A stretch of DNA of 64,000 nt, taken from contig NZ_BILW01000017.1 in assembly GCF_004000765.1 (NCBI RefSeq), forward strand, positions 62,001-126,000, written 5' to 3'. Of this stretch, positions 18,381-27,327 are shown one piece after another (within the stretch, counting starts at the first letter, position 1; the number at the start of each line of letters is the position of its first letter). Made by a program: the position numbers and the translations under genes. Under the pieces are notes generated by a model. It ran no database searches and was not told the origin of the DNA. It worked only from the letters and a program-made list of their open reading frames with translations. This stretch comes from Paenibacillus chondroitinus NBRC 15376 (lineage in GTDB: Bacteria > Bacillota > Bacilli > Paenibacillales > NBRC-103111).

Positions 18381-18592
18381 AGTAATCACACCTCTCCATT
18401 TGTATTAACCTTCTTAATTATATCATACTATCGGTTTTGTTGGCTTTTCTCAGGTATGGAAAGGAGTCCCACTCCCCTCACCTCTATACTAGTAACCTAC
18501 TCTGTGAGCGATTTTCTTCCTTTTTGAGGAAACGTATTACAGTTCTCAACTCAGCAATGAGTAAAATTTGTTAAACTTCGACTACTTATACT

Positions 18593-18650
18593 AAAAAACT
18601 CGGTCTCCTCTCCAAACGGTAAAATACCGATGGAAGGGTACCGAGTTTTC
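18593..18650. terminator. Bidirectional terminator
   Basis: Outer stem AACTCGGT (18597-18604) / ACCGAGTT (18640-18647) with an inner CGGT-AAAAT-ACCG hairpin, flanked by A runs on the left and T runs on the right. Read on the minus strand it ends hxlB transcription. Confidence 0.8.
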
Positions 18651-18659
18651 TTGTTGCTT

Positions 18660-19217
18660 TTATTCCAGATTGGCATGATTCTTAAACATAGTCGCACCTT
18701 GAAGTTCCTTTATCTCCATAAGGCTTAGTACGACCGTATCCAGCAGCAGCAGGAGGGCTTGTTCGAATAAGCTTCCCATAGGCTGCCTGGAGCTGCCCGA
18801 TGTGCTTTCTTTGGTAGAAGCGGGAATGCGTACGACCGTAGAAGATAATATACCTAAGGTTGATTCTGATACAATTGTAATGGCAGCAACCGAGGCGCCT
18901 GTGCTTTTGGCTTTGGATGCCATTGCCGTCAAGCTTTTGGTCTCGCCAGACCCTGACCCAACCAGAAGCAGGTCACCTTGGGTAATACCTGGTGTTATGG
19001 TCTCTCCTACCACATAAACACGGAGGCCCATATGCATAAGTCTCATCGCGAATGCGCGCATCATCAGCCCAGAGCGTCCTGCTCCTGCTACAAAAATCGT
19101 TTCAGCTGTTAAAATCTGATGAGCAAGCTCATCAATCTCATTTGGTTGAATACCTTGAAGCGTGCGCTCCAGTTCTTGAAGAATAGAGGATACAGATTGC
19201 AGCGTACTCATGTCCAT
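18660..19217 (-). CDS. hxlB: 6-phospho-3-hexuloisomerase
   Basis: Second enzyme of the ribulose-monophosphate formaldehyde-fixation route: isomerises 3-hexulose-6-phosphate to fructose-6-phosphate. 185-residue SIS-domain protein with VAGAGRSGLMMRAFAMRLMH, LLVGSGSGETKSL and the C-terminal SLFEQALLLLLDTVVLSLM helix characteristic of this family (HxlB/RmpB). Its ATG overlaps the hxlA stop in a TAATG arrangement, so the two are co-translated. A bidirectional terminator follows. Confidence 0.92.
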   Translation of the reverse strand: MDMSTLQSVSSILQELERTLQGIQPNEIDELAHQILTAETIFVAGAGRSGLMMRAFAMRLMHMGLRVYVVGETITPGITQGDLLLVGSGSGETKSLTAMASKAKSTGASVAAITIVSESTLGILSSTVVRIPASTKESTSGSSRQPMGSLFEQALLLLLDTVVLSLMEIKELQGATMFKNHANLE

Positions 19218-19849
19218 TATCCCTGTCTAATCAGTTGATGCATTTGAGCTGCAACTGCTGGTTTGTCTTCAACGCCGGTAATACCGCCGCCTACGATAAC
19301 CAGATCAGGCTGTGCGTGGATGACTTCAGGTAGTGTCTGAAGTTTAATGCCGCCAGCGATTGCTGTTTTTGCCTGTTTTACGACACGCTTAATTGTAGCC
19401 AAGTCCTGAAAAGAGTTTTTACCCTCTGCTTGATGGTCGTAGCCGGAATGTACACAGATATAGTCAACGCCAAGGTTGTCGATTTCTACTGCACGTGCGG
19501 CAATATCTTTCACATTAATCATATCAACCATAATTTTTTTGTTTTGTTTCCGAGCTTCTTCCACAGCGCCTCTAATCGTGGAATCATCGGATACACCAAG
19601 CACGGTGATGATATCAGCTCCTGCTTCGGAAGCTTTCATCACCTCATAACCGCCGGCGTCCATGATTTTGAGATCGGCGAGTACTTTAAGCGAAGGGAAT
19701 TCTGCTTTGATTTCTTTAACGGCGCGAAGCCCTTCGTTGATCACAACAGGAGTTCCAATTTCCACGATATCGATATAAGGCGCTACCTCTTTTATAAGTT
19801 GTTTTGCCTCAGGGATGTTGACCAAGTCGAGTGCCAGTTGAAGTTCCAT
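19217..19849 (-). CDS. hxlA: 3-hexulose-6-phosphate synthase
   Basis: Condenses formaldehyde with ribulose-5-phosphate. 210-residue orotidine-decarboxylase-fold barrel with the family hallmarks ALDLVNIPEA, DIVEIGTPVV, the DLKIMDAGG catalytic strand (Asp/Lys/Asp) and VGGGITG phosphate site. AAAGGAGA precedes ATG 19849. Together with hxlB and the adjacent hxlR it forms the classic Bacillus formaldehyde-detoxification set. The gap between the hxlR terminator (19975) and this gene is where the HxlR operators would be expected. Confidence 0.93.
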   Translation of the reverse strand: MELQLALDLVNIPEAKQLIKEVAPYIDIVEIGTPVVINEGLRAVKEIKAEFPSLKVLADLKIMDAGGYEVMKASEAGADIITVLGVSDDSTIRGAVEEARKQNKKIMVDMINVKDIAARAVEIDNLGVDYICVHSGYDHQAEGKNSFQDLATIKRVVKQAKTAIAGGIKLQTLPEVIHAQPDLVIVGGGITGVEDKPAVAAQMHQLIRQG

Positions 19850-19974
19850 ATAATAAAATGTCTCCTTTAGATGAATTATTATTTTAGGGCTGAGTTCATA
19901 GTAGGACGATACCGAAATTTATGGAAGTACGCACTTTCAAGTAAGTCTGTATCCTGGAGGATACTGTAAAGCGC

Positions 19975-20000
19975 AAAAAAGCAGACTCCATGCGGAGTCT
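19975..20000 (-). terminator. Terminator of hxlR
   Basis: AGACTCC-ATGC-GGAGTCT perfect stem; on the minus strand it is followed by GC and six T. It separates hxlR from the downstream hxlAB operon, implying hxlAB has its own, regulated promoter between 19850 and 19975. Confidence 0.85.
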
Positions 20001-20027
20001 ACCGGTTTGTAATAGATATTTGCCCGT

Positions 20028-20423
20028 TTATTTTTCAGTAGCTTGAAGTGGTATTAGCTCAGAATTAGAGGTTCTGCCGAGCACTTCTTCGCCATAATTT
20101 TTCCCCCAGTTGTACATCAGCTTAAGAATCGGGACGAGGCTTTCTCCATATGGAGTCAGCTTATATTCAACCTTTGGCGGGACAACCGGATATACGGTTC
20201 GCTCGACAAGCTGGTCTTCTTCCAGCTCGCGGAGCTGGTTGGTTAAAATCTTTTGCGTGATATGGGGAATGAGCCTCTGAAGCTCACTAAATCTCTTAGT
20301 ACCGTCGATGCCCAGATGCCAGAGGATAATAAGTTTCCATTTGCCTCCGATTAACGCGAGTGTGAGTTCTTTCTCACAGTTAATTTGATCAATTTCAATT
20401 CTTGAACGGATATCTTTCGCCAA
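20028..20423 (-). CDS. hxlR: HxlR-family transcriptional activator of hxlAB
   Basis: 131-residue winged-helix protein with the family core [36 protein letters not shown] and the wing [15 protein letters not shown]. An N-terminal Cys ([10 protein letters not shown]) sits at the position of the conserved Cys linked to formaldehyde sensing in HxlR relatives. The start is a TTG at 20423 with GGAGGTG at 8 nt. In Bacillus subtilis hxlR is divergent from hxlAB; here it lies upstream in the same direction, with its own terminator. Confidence 0.88.
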   Translation of the reverse strand: MAKDIRSRIEIDQINCEKELTLALIGGKWKLIILWHLGIDGTKRFSELQRLIPHITQKILTNQLRELEEDQLVERTVYPVVPPKVEYKLTPYGESLVPILKLMYNWGKNYGEEVLGRTSNSELIPLQATEK

Positions 20424-20550
20424 AGCTTAAGCACCTCCACATTCCTATAGTGTCACAATAGATTACAGGATTATAGGGCACATGTCTATGGAAGAAGATG
20501 TCGAGTATTATTCAGGAAGATCGCGGTTTGCTAGACGGACTCCGAACTGA

Positions 20551-20598
20551 GAAAGCAGTTTTCGCAGAGTATCCTCTGAGATGGCTGCTTTTTCTTTT
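20551..20598 (+). terminator. Two-tier terminator or attenuator hairpin upstream of the SLH gene
   Basis: AAAGCAG (20552-20558) pairs with CTGCTTT (20585-20591) around an inner CAGAG-TATC-CTCTG hairpin, followed by a T-rich tract. It comes directly after a 22-codon frame (20482-20550) that could be a leader peptide or debris. The rest of 20424-20872 shows nothing else I can name. Confidence 0.5.
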
Positions 20599-20872
20599 AG
20601 GGCTCCAGTCACGAAACATCTGACAAAAAGCTGAAATGGAATGGAAACCAGCGCTGAATTTGCAAGAAAAGTTGTTGATAATGATCGGATACATCAAGAT
20701 TGTCCCCATTAAGATCCCCCAGCGATGCCAACGATGATTGAGTCGAAGGCGGTAGCTGTCTTTTTGCTCAGAATTTGCTCAGAACGGTGTGCTATGGTTA
20801 ATGGGTATGACAAAAAAATACACAATGCGACAGATTTAATAACTGGGCTTGTGCAAAGGATTGGGGATATCA

Positions 20873-23800
20873 ATGAAAAAAATATCTGTGTTTCTTATCA
20901 TGGTTGCCATGTTATTTGTTAATTGTTCCTTTGTATCTGCTGCTGTAAAAACGGGGTGGGATATAAGCGCTGCTCGTGGCGTGGCGGTTGACGCAAGCGG
21001 TAAAATATACGTCGCGGATCTGGGGAATCATCGGGTTCAGATTTACAATAGTGACGAAAGTTTATATAAGACGCTTGGTGTTAAAGGAGTACTCGGTTCA
21101 GACAACAGCCACTTTAACTCGCCGAGGGCAGTTGAAGTCGAGAGGACGACAGGGGATATCTATGTCCTAGATAGTACCAATAATCGAGTACAGGTGTTTG
21201 ACTCTCAAGGTAACTGGTTGCGAACTATCGCGCTGCCGCCAAATGCTAGCAAAACACCAATCCCCGAAGCCATGACACTGGATGGCAATGGGCATCTATT
21301 CGTGTCTGATCAAAATATTAATATCGTATACCGATTCGACCTCGATGGGACGAATATGATTGTCGTTGATTCTACCGGGGTTAGTGGAAGGCCTATGGGG
21401 CTAGCCGTGGATGATTCAGGAAATCTGTACGTCTCACAATATAATTCTCAAGTTGTGTTCAAATACCAATATAACTCAGGTTCGGGTACGTACTCAAAAG
21501 TGAAAACGATTGGGGCTTTGAACGCTTCAGGTACAGACAATAGCCACTTTAATGGTCCTTGGGGTTTGTACACGGATAGCAGCAACCGACTATATGTTAC
21601 AGACCAGACTAATAAACGCGTGCAAGTTTTTAATAGTGACGGCAACTATGCGTTAACATTGTCCGATACAGGTTTTATAACTCCGCATGATGTAGCTTCA
21701 GATAGCAGTGGGAATGTTTATGTGTTGGATAGAGGGGCCAATAAAATATTTTTATTTAAACCGCAAGAAAGCTTTGGTACAGCACTTGGTCAAAACATCG
21801 TTCCGACTTTTATAGGAAGTATCACGACCCTGACCGTCGATCAAAATTCCGGTGCTGCCGATATCACAAGCTTATTGCACATCAGCGACACGGATCTGGG
21901 TCAGATCGAGACATGGACAGCCAGTTCTCCACCTTCACATGGTACGTTGAGCATCACCAATGTGACTGCACCCAGCGGCAGTGTCGATATCGCTCCAGGC
22001 AGCCCGATTACGTATACACCGACAGCCGGATACTCCGGTACCGACAGCTTTACGGTACAGGTAAGCGATGGCGTCGGCGGAACGGTAACCCGTACCATAT
22101 CGGTGAACATAAGAGGGCAGGTTGCAACGCCGACAGCCAATCCGGCAAGCGGCGCTGCGGTGGCGAACAACAGTAAAGTGACTTTGGGATCCGCAACAAG
22201 CGGAGTGACGATCTATTACACGACCGATGGCACGACGCCAACAACGGGTAGCGCGAGTGGAACGAACGTAACGATCAGCGGTGCGCCGGGTGCAACCGTA
22301 ATCGTCAAAGCGATAGCGGTAAAGGCAGGCAGTTTGAACAGCAGCATGGCAACGTTCACGTATACGATTCAAGCTCCTGCGCCAATAAACTTGACGGCAG
22401 CAGCAGGAGACGGCCAAGCAACACTGAGTTGGACTGGGGTTCAGGGAGCAAATACGTATAGTGTTTATCAAGGAACAGCTAGCGGTAATTACGATTCGAT
22501 TCCAGTGGTTACGGTTAGCGGTGTGTCTCATACGGTAACGGGATTGACCAATGGCAGTAATTATTACTATGCAGTCAAAGCCAATTACGCAGGAGGAAGC
22601 AGCGACTACTCCAACGAAGCCATTGCAAAGCCTAAATCAGGTGATGCGAATTTGAGCGGCCTGGCATTATCGAGAGGTACGCTGAATCCTATATTTGCGC
22701 CGAACATAGTGAGCTATGAAGCAGACGTAACGAACGACGTGACCAGCGTCACGATAACGCCGATGGTATCCGATGTCGGCCATGCTGCGGTAACAGCGAG
22801 CGTCTACACCAGCAGTGGTAATCTTAAGGATGGACCGTTTACTTTGACAAGCGGTACGGCTTCTCCAGCTGTTACCCTGGACGAGGGAAGCAACGTGATA
22901 AAGGTAGTTGTGACAGCACAAGATAGCACAACGAAGACGTATACGGTGACGGTGACCCGCGTTGGGAGCAGCGATGCGAACTTGAGCGGCTTGAGTCTGT
23001 CGAGCGGGTTGCTGAGTCCAGTGTTTGCATCGGGTACGACGAATTACAGTGCGACTGTGCCTAATGATGTATCAGTCACGACAGTCACCTACCATCCTGC
23101 TGATAGCCATGCAACTGCGGCTTTACGGCTTAATGGGGCTTCGGCTAACAATCCAGTTAATCTGACCGTGGGCTCAAATATCATTAGTGTTGTTGTTACT
23201 GCGCAGGATGGAACTACGAAAAGCTATTCAGTGACAGTTACACGTGCAGGTTCAAATAACGCAGTCTTAAGTTCGCTGAACTTAAGCGGCATTACGCTAG
23301 ATCAACCGGTAACAGGAAATGTTTATGCGTATACCGCGACCGTGCCTTATGATGTTTCTGTTACTACAGCTACGTACGCAACTACGGAAAGCCATGCGAC
23401 CGTTGCTTTAAGTTTAAACGGAGCACCAGTTATTAATCCGATAAGTTTACAAATGGGGTCAAATATCATTAGTTTCGCAGTGACTGCACAGGATGGAACG
23501 GTGCAAACCTATACAGTCAATGTTACACGGGAACCCCAACGGGTTGCTAATATTTCAGTGTCCAGTGCTAGCGAAACCATGTACGTCGGAGACTCTCTAC
23601 AACTTAGTGCAAGTGTAACTCCTGACAATGCAACGGACAAAACAGTTAGCTGGTCGGTAGTTCCAAGTACGGGGGCGGCAACAATCAATGAGGATGGTTT
23701 GCTCGTTGCAACTCAAGTGGGTATGGTTACCGTTCAGGCAACGGCACAGGATGGTTCCGGTATTGTAGGAAGCAAAGTTATTACGATCTCTAACAGATCT

Positions 23801-24568
23801 ACTAGCGGCGGTAGTCATTCTGATTCTCATACAGATACTCAATCGCCGTCTGCACCTGTACAGACTCCTGAACCTGCTCAGACACCGGATTCGACACCAA
23901 AACCTGCAACAGATGTGTTTAGGTCGAATGTAGTACAAGGCGACAATAATGTTGTTAAGAACATAGAAACACGGATTCAGGAAGCTAAAAAAGACCCAAC
24001 TATAGCTAATCTTTTGGACACTAAAGGACATTGGGCAGAAAAGACGATTGATATTTTCGTAAAACTACATGTGATTGAAGGTTACGATGATGGTGCGTTT
24101 AAACCGAATGGTAATATCACACGCGCTGAATTCGCAATGATTCTGAGCCGGGTATTCGATATTAATGGCGGCGACAATACTAGCACTGTCTTGAAGGATG
24201 TTGGCAGCCACTGGGCGCAAGGCGCAATCGAGAGATTTGTAAAAGCAGGGGTAATCAGCGGCTACGAGGACGGTACGTTCAAGCCGGATAAAACGATTAC
24301 TCGCGAGGAAATGGTAGTCATGTTGTCCCGCATAATAAACCTTAACAACGTGGCGAAGGACACCTCCAAAGGCAATTTCAATGATCTGGAGGGGGCTTAT
24401 GCAACAAATGAGATCAAAGCTGAAGCGCAGGCAGGAATCATTAGCGGTAAAGCGGATGGGAAATTTGATCCCAAAAATAATGCCACACGCGCTGAAGCTT
24501 TGCAGATTATATTGAATACGTTGAAGCTCAACCCGCAATTGAAGACGTTATTGGATTCGATTAATTAA
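20873..24568 (+). CDS. S-layer-anchored multidomain surface protein (NHL, FN3, cadherin-like, SLH)
   Basis: From ATG 20873 (M-K-K-I start, typical signal peptide to about residue 25) the protein has 1231 residues. Order: NHL-type beta-propeller repeats (about 30-290; recurring 'D.SGN.YV.D..N.RVQ.F'), a VCBS/cadherin-like domain with 'YTPTAGYSGTDSFTVQVSD', a chitobiase C-terminal-like unit (GVTIYYTTDGTTPTTGSASG), one fibronectin type III domain, three cadherin-like beta-sandwich repeats (DANLSGLxLSxGxLxP), a Big2 domain, a Ser/Pro/Thr linker and three SLH domains (DTKGHWAEKTI...; DVGSHWAQGAI...; a weaker DLEGAYATNEI...) for attachment to pyruvylated wall polymer. No catalytic site is visible; probably an adhesive or sugar-binding surface protein. 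Confidence 0.9.
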   Translation: MKKISVFLIMVAMLFVNCSFVSAAVKTGWDISAARGVAVDASGKIYVADLGNHRVQIYNSDESLYKTLGVKGVLGSDNSHFNSPRAVEVERTTGDIYVLDSTNNRVQVFDSQGNWLRTIALPPNASKTPIPEAMTLDGNGHLFVSDQNINIVYRFDLDGTNMIVVDSTGVSGRPMGLAVDDSGNLYVSQYNSQVVFKYQYNSGSGTYSKVKTIGALNASGTDNSHFNGPWGLYTDSSNRLYVTDQTNKRVQVFNSDGNYALTLSDTGFITPHDVASDSSGNVYVLDRGANKIFLFKPQESFGTALGQNIVPTFIGSITTLTVDQNSGAADITSLLHISDTDLGQIETWTASSPPSHGTLSITNVTAPSGSVDIAPGSPITYTPTAGYSGTDSFTVQVSDGVGGTVTRTISVNIRGQVATPTANPASGAAVANNSKVTLGSATSGVTIYYTTDGTTPTTGSASGTNVTISGAPGATVIVKAIAVKAGSLNSSMATFTYTIQAPAPINLTAAAGDGQATLSWTGVQGANTYSVYQGTASGNYDSIPVVTVSGVSHTVTGLTNGSNYYYAVKANYAGGSSDYSNEAIAKPKSGDANLSGLALSRGTLNPIFAPNIVSYEADVTNDVTSVTITPMVSDVGHAAVTASVYTSSGNLKDGPFTLTSGTASPAVTLDEGSNVIKVVVTAQDSTTKTYTVTVTRVGSSDANLSGLSLSSGLLSPVFASGTTNYSATVPNDVSVTTVTYHPADSHATAALRLNGASANNPVNLTVGSNIISVVVTAQDGTTKSYSVTVTRAGSNNAVLSSLNLSGITLDQPVTGNVYAYTATVPYDVSVTTATYATTESHATVALSLNGAPVINPISLQMGSNIISFAVTAQDGTVQTYTVNVTREPQRVANISVSSASETMYVGDSLQLSASVTPDNATDKTVSWSVVPSTGAATINEDGLLVATQVGMVTVQATAQDGSGIVGSKVITISNRSTSGGSHSDSHTDTQSPSAPVQTPEPAQTPDSTPKPATDVFRSNVVQGDNNVVKNIETRIQEAKKDPTIANLLDTKGHWAEKTIDIFVKLHVIEGYDDGAFKPNGNITRAEFAMILSRVFDINGGDNTSTVLKDVGSHWAQGAIERFVKAGVISGYEDGTFKPDKTITREEMVVMLSRIINLNNVAKDTSKGNFNDLEGAYATNEIKAEAQAGIISGKADGKFDPKNNATRAEALQIILNTLKLNPQLKTLLDSIN

Positions 24569-24586
24569 ATAGGAACTTTCACTCTT

Positions 24587-24612
24587 AAGTCCGAGAAATC
24601 GGGCTTTTTTAC
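24587..24612 (+). terminator. Terminator of the SLH-protein gene
   Basis: AAGTCCGA-GAAA-TCGGGCTT stem followed by TTTT-A-CTTTT, 18 nt after the stop codon. Confidence 0.8.
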
Positions 24613-24707
24613 TTTTCCATGTATTGACAATGGCAAGTAAAGCTATATAATAACAAATAGATATTAACAAAATGTTATTAACAAAAAGAAAACAACAGGT
24701 GATTAGA

Positions 24708-25613
24708 ATGACAGAAATAATCATGAGAGACCGCAACGGGTTAACGGAGCGGGAATTTTTGCAAAAATACGATGCCAGTATATATGAACGTCCTTCGGTT
24801 ACCGTGGATATGCTTATTTTTACTGTTTTTGATAAAGATCAGGACAACTACCGGAAGCTGCCCGAAAAGTCTTTGCAATTGTTGCTCATTAAGAGGGGAG
24901 AGCACCCTTATTTGGGTCAATGGGCACTTCCAGGAGGATTCGTATCTGTACGTGAAAGCATTGAAGAAGCCGCGCAAAGAGAATTGAAAAGCGAAGCCAA
25001 TATCGAGAACCTCTATATGGAGCAGTTATTTACATGGGGCGACGTGGGGCGTGACCCAAGAACGCGGGTGATCAGTTCCTCATATATGGCGCTTGTGGAC
25101 CGGACGTCGCTAGATGTTAAGGCAGGTGACGACGCAGAGGACGCGCGTTGGTTTGAAGTCAAACATCAAGTTTTTCAAGAGAAAAAAACGATTCTGGAAG
25201 ATGGGTACGAGTTTGAGCGAATCATAAAAATAACGCTGAACCATGAAGCGGAGCTTCTAGCCGCAACGGTGAAGATAACGACGATGATTACCGGGCGGAC
25301 AAGGAGAATCAGCCGTAAAATTGTCGAGTCGCAGGGGCTTGCTTTTGATCATGCCAAGATTATTGAATACGCCGTAGAGAGGTTGCGCAATAAAATCGAA
25401 TACACTGACATCGCGTTCCATCTTATGCCTCCTTTATTCACGCTGTCAGAGCTTCAACAGGTCTATGAAGTTATTCTCGGGAAAGAGCTGCTTGCTGCAG
25501 CATTTCGAAGAAAGATAGCGCCTATGGTCACAGAGACGAATGAATTTACAAAAGATGCCGGGCATCGCCCCTCCAAGCTTTATCGTTTTAACCCCAATTG
25601 GGAGAACATTTAA
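24708..25613 (+). CDS. NrtR-like Nudix-domain protein with C-terminal winged helix
   Basis: ATG 24708 has ACAGGTG at 7 nt. Residues ~20-165 form a Nudix domain in which the Nudix box is degenerate: GGFVSVRESIEEAAQ then RELKSEAN, where the first Glu of the usual REXXEE is Ser and the Gly is Asn. The C-terminal ~110 residues carry the winged-helix segment seen in NrtR regulators (FDHAKIIEYAVERLRNKIEYTDIAFHLMPPLFTLSELQ; KLYRFNP at the end). NrtR proteins bind ADP-ribose through the Nudix fold and repress NAD-metabolism genes. Here the gene leads a block of ADP-ribose-acting enzymes, so local regulation by ADP-ribose is a reasonable inference. Confidence 0.85.
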   Translation: MTEIIMRDRNGLTEREFLQKYDASIYERPSVTVDMLIFTVFDKDQDNYRKLPEKSLQLLLIKRGEHPYLGQWALPGGFVSVRESIEEAAQRELKSEANIENLYMEQLFTWGDVGRDPRTRVISSSYMALVDRTSLDVKAGDDAEDARWFEVKHQVFQEKKTILEDGYEFERIIKITLNHEAELLAATVKITTMITGRTRRISRKIVESQGLAFDHAKIIEYAVERLRNKIEYTDIAFHLMPPLFTLSELQQVYEVILGKELLAAAFRRKIAPMVTETNEFTKDAGHRPSKLYRFNPNWENI

Positions 25614-25634
25614 CCATGCGAGGACGGATTTAAT

Positions 25635-26120
25635 ATGGAAAAGTTCACTTTTTTCTATCGGATAGAGTCGCCGTTTTCACAATGGCATCCTGCTCTATTT
25701 CAAATAAACGGAATTACCTTTAATTGTGCAGAACAGTACATGATGTATCAAAAAGCTAATCTTTTTAAAGACGAGAAAATCGCGGCAAAAATCTTATCCG
25801 CCCAAACTCCGCGTGAGCAGAAAGAGCTTGGACGAGCGGTACGCAACTTTCAGCACGACAAATGGGAGACTTCCTGTCGACAATTCGTGTACGAGGGGAA
25901 TTACGCAAAATTTATTCAGAACCAATCACTGCTCGAGAAGCTGCTCGCAACAAAAGGCACCACACTGGTGGAAGCAAGTCCGACGGATCGCATATGGGGT
26001 GTAGGATTGCTAGAAGATGATCCACGGATCTTAAACCGGAAAACATGGAGAGGGACTAACTGGCTAGGTGAAGTGCTTACGAATTTAAGGGAAGACCTGC
26101 TCTCTAAAATGAATAAATAG
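25635..26120 (+). CDS. NADAR-family protein (YbiA-like N-glycosidase fold)
   Basis: 161 residues. NADAR signatures: FNCAEQYMMYQKANLF, the ILSAQTPREQKELGRAVRNF segment, DRIWGVGL and the C-terminal TNWLGEVLTNLREDL. NADAR proteins act on ADP-ribosylated or riboside substrates; some remove ADP-ribose from guanine bases, others (YbiA/RibX-like) act on riboflavin-pathway intermediates. The neighbouring PARG and ARH genes favour the ADP-ribose role. The ribosome binding site GAGGACGG is moderate and the gene is 21 nt after the NrtR-like gene, so they are probably co-transcribed. Confidence 0.88.
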   Translation: MEKFTFFYRIESPFSQWHPALFQINGITFNCAEQYMMYQKANLFKDEKIAAKILSAQTPREQKELGRAVRNFQHDKWETSCRQFVYEGNYAKFIQNQSLLEKLLATKGTTLVEASPTDRIWGVGLLEDDPRILNRKTWRGTNWLGEVLTNLREDLLSKMNK

Positions 26121-26131
26121 CATCCGAATCC

Positions 26132-26406
26132 ATTATTGGTCATCAGGTCAATTGTCAGGCCGTAATGGGCTCGGGCGTAGCCAAGCAAGTGAAGCAACTC
26201 TATCCTGAGGTTTTTAATATACGAACGATGACGCTTTAAAAAATGCTCTATCCCAATTGTACGAGTTTGCCAAGGAAAACCAATGTTCAGTAGCACTTCC
26301 CTACAAAATTGGCTGCGACCGCGGCGGTGGGGATTGGCATGTTGTTTTAGGAATGATCAGTGATATTTTCACGGATGTAGCCATTACACTATATAAATTG
26401 GAATAG
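26132..26406 (+). pseudogene. Degenerate macrodomain (ADP-ribose-binding) gene, internally deleted
   Basis: Two macrodomain pieces survive. The first (about 26132-26215) encodes IIGHQVNCQAVMGSGVAKQV and the following KQLYPEVF, the ADP-ribose-binding loop, but lacks the first ~10 codons and any start. The second (about 26225-26406), in another frame, encodes ALSQLYEFAKENQCSVALPY then KIGCDRGGGDWHVVLGMI and ends LYKLE at TAG 26406. The ~60 residues normally between them are gone. This was a single-domain macro protein; it can no longer be made. Confidence 0.8.
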
Positions 26407-26448
26407 GAAATTGGATTAAACGGAAGTTCAAATAATGGAGTGAGTTGT

Positions 26449-27327
26449 ATGAATCTACAAAATAGTAATAGAGAAATAAGATCTCAAGTAGCTAAAGAAA
26501 CGTTAGCTATTCTAGAAAAAGGCCACTACCTTAACTCGGAAGGGAACAGAATTACAATACAACAAGAGGTAGAGACGGCTATACGTGACTCAAAACTATA
26601 TTCACCAAATGGATTACAGATAATTAAGCAGGAGGCAGTATCCCGGATAAATGATCATCAGGGAATTCAAACAAAAATTGAAGTGACGGACGAATCTACT
26701 TTAGCCGCTGCCCGAAGACTTGTGGTAAAAGAAGGGTTGCAGAACACCCTGTGTCTTAATTTTGCCTCTGCGAAGAATCCGGGCGGGGGGTTCCTTGGGG
26801 GAAGTCAGGCTCAGGAAGAAAGTTTGGCTCGTTCCTCTGCACTATACCCCTGCATTTCACAAATGGATGAGATGTATACCTATAACCGGAATCTTAAGAC
26901 TTGTCTGTATTCAGATTATATGATTTATTCCCCTAGAATTCCCGTCTTCCGAAGCGATGATTGTACACTTCTAGAGAATCCATATTCAGTTTCCATCCTC
27001 ACAGCGCCAGCTGTTAATGCTGGGGTTGTCCGTGAGCGGGAACCGCAGCAAGTGAGTATGATTGAGCCAGTCATGCTAGAGAGAATCCGGTACATTCTTT
27101 CCGTAGCGGCAAAACATGGGGAGAAAGCCATCATTCTGGGGGCATATGGATGCGGCGTTTTTAGAAATAATCCTAGTGATGTTGCCAGAATGTTTAAGCG
27201 TGTGTTGGTTGATGAAGGCTATCGGACATTATTTGATCATATTGTTTTTGCCATCCTGGATAAGACTGACGAAAAGAGAATTGTTAACCTATTCAAGAGG
27301 GAGATGAGATTCTATGAGTCTGAATAG
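26449..27327 (+). CDS. TIGR02452-family protein (microbial-type PARG)
   Basis: ATG 26449 has TGGAG at 8 nt. 292 residues with the PARG catalytic signature GGGFLGGSQAQEESLAR (about 111-127; the two adjacent Glu are the catalytic pair), preceded by LCLNFASAKNPGGG and followed by VSILTAPAVNAGV and ILGAYGCGVFRNNP, all features of bacterial poly(ADP-ribose) glycohydrolase-like proteins. Predicted to hydrolyse ADP-ribose-ribose or terminal ADP-ribosyl bonds in the cytoplasm. Its last 14 nt overlap the start of the ARH gene, so the two are translationally coupled. Confidence 0.87.
   Translation: MNLQNSNREIRSQVAKETLAILEKGHYLNSEGNRITIQQEVETAIRDSKLYSPNGLQIIKQEAVSRINDHQGIQTKIEVTDESTLAAARRLVVKEGLQNTLCLNFASAKNPGGGFLGGSQAQEESLARSSALYPCISQMDEMYTYNRNLKTCLYSDYMIYSPRIPVFRSDDCTLLENPYSVSILTAPAVNAGVVREREPQQVSMIEPVMLERIRYILSVAAKHGEKAIILGAYGCGVFRNNPSDVARMFKRVLVDEGYRTLFDHIVFAILDKTDEKRIVNLFKREMRFYESE

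Noticed and set aside
21935..22531. 198-codon minus-strand frame inside the SLH-protein gene
   Set aside because: Arg/Cys-rich shadow of repetitive Thr/Gly/Ser coding sequence; no start signals.
24587..24707. A riboswitch or operator ahead of the NrtR-like gene
   Set aside because: The visible hairpin is the SLH gene's terminator; the remaining ~95 nt is AT-rich without a recognisable aptamer or a clear NrtR palindrome.
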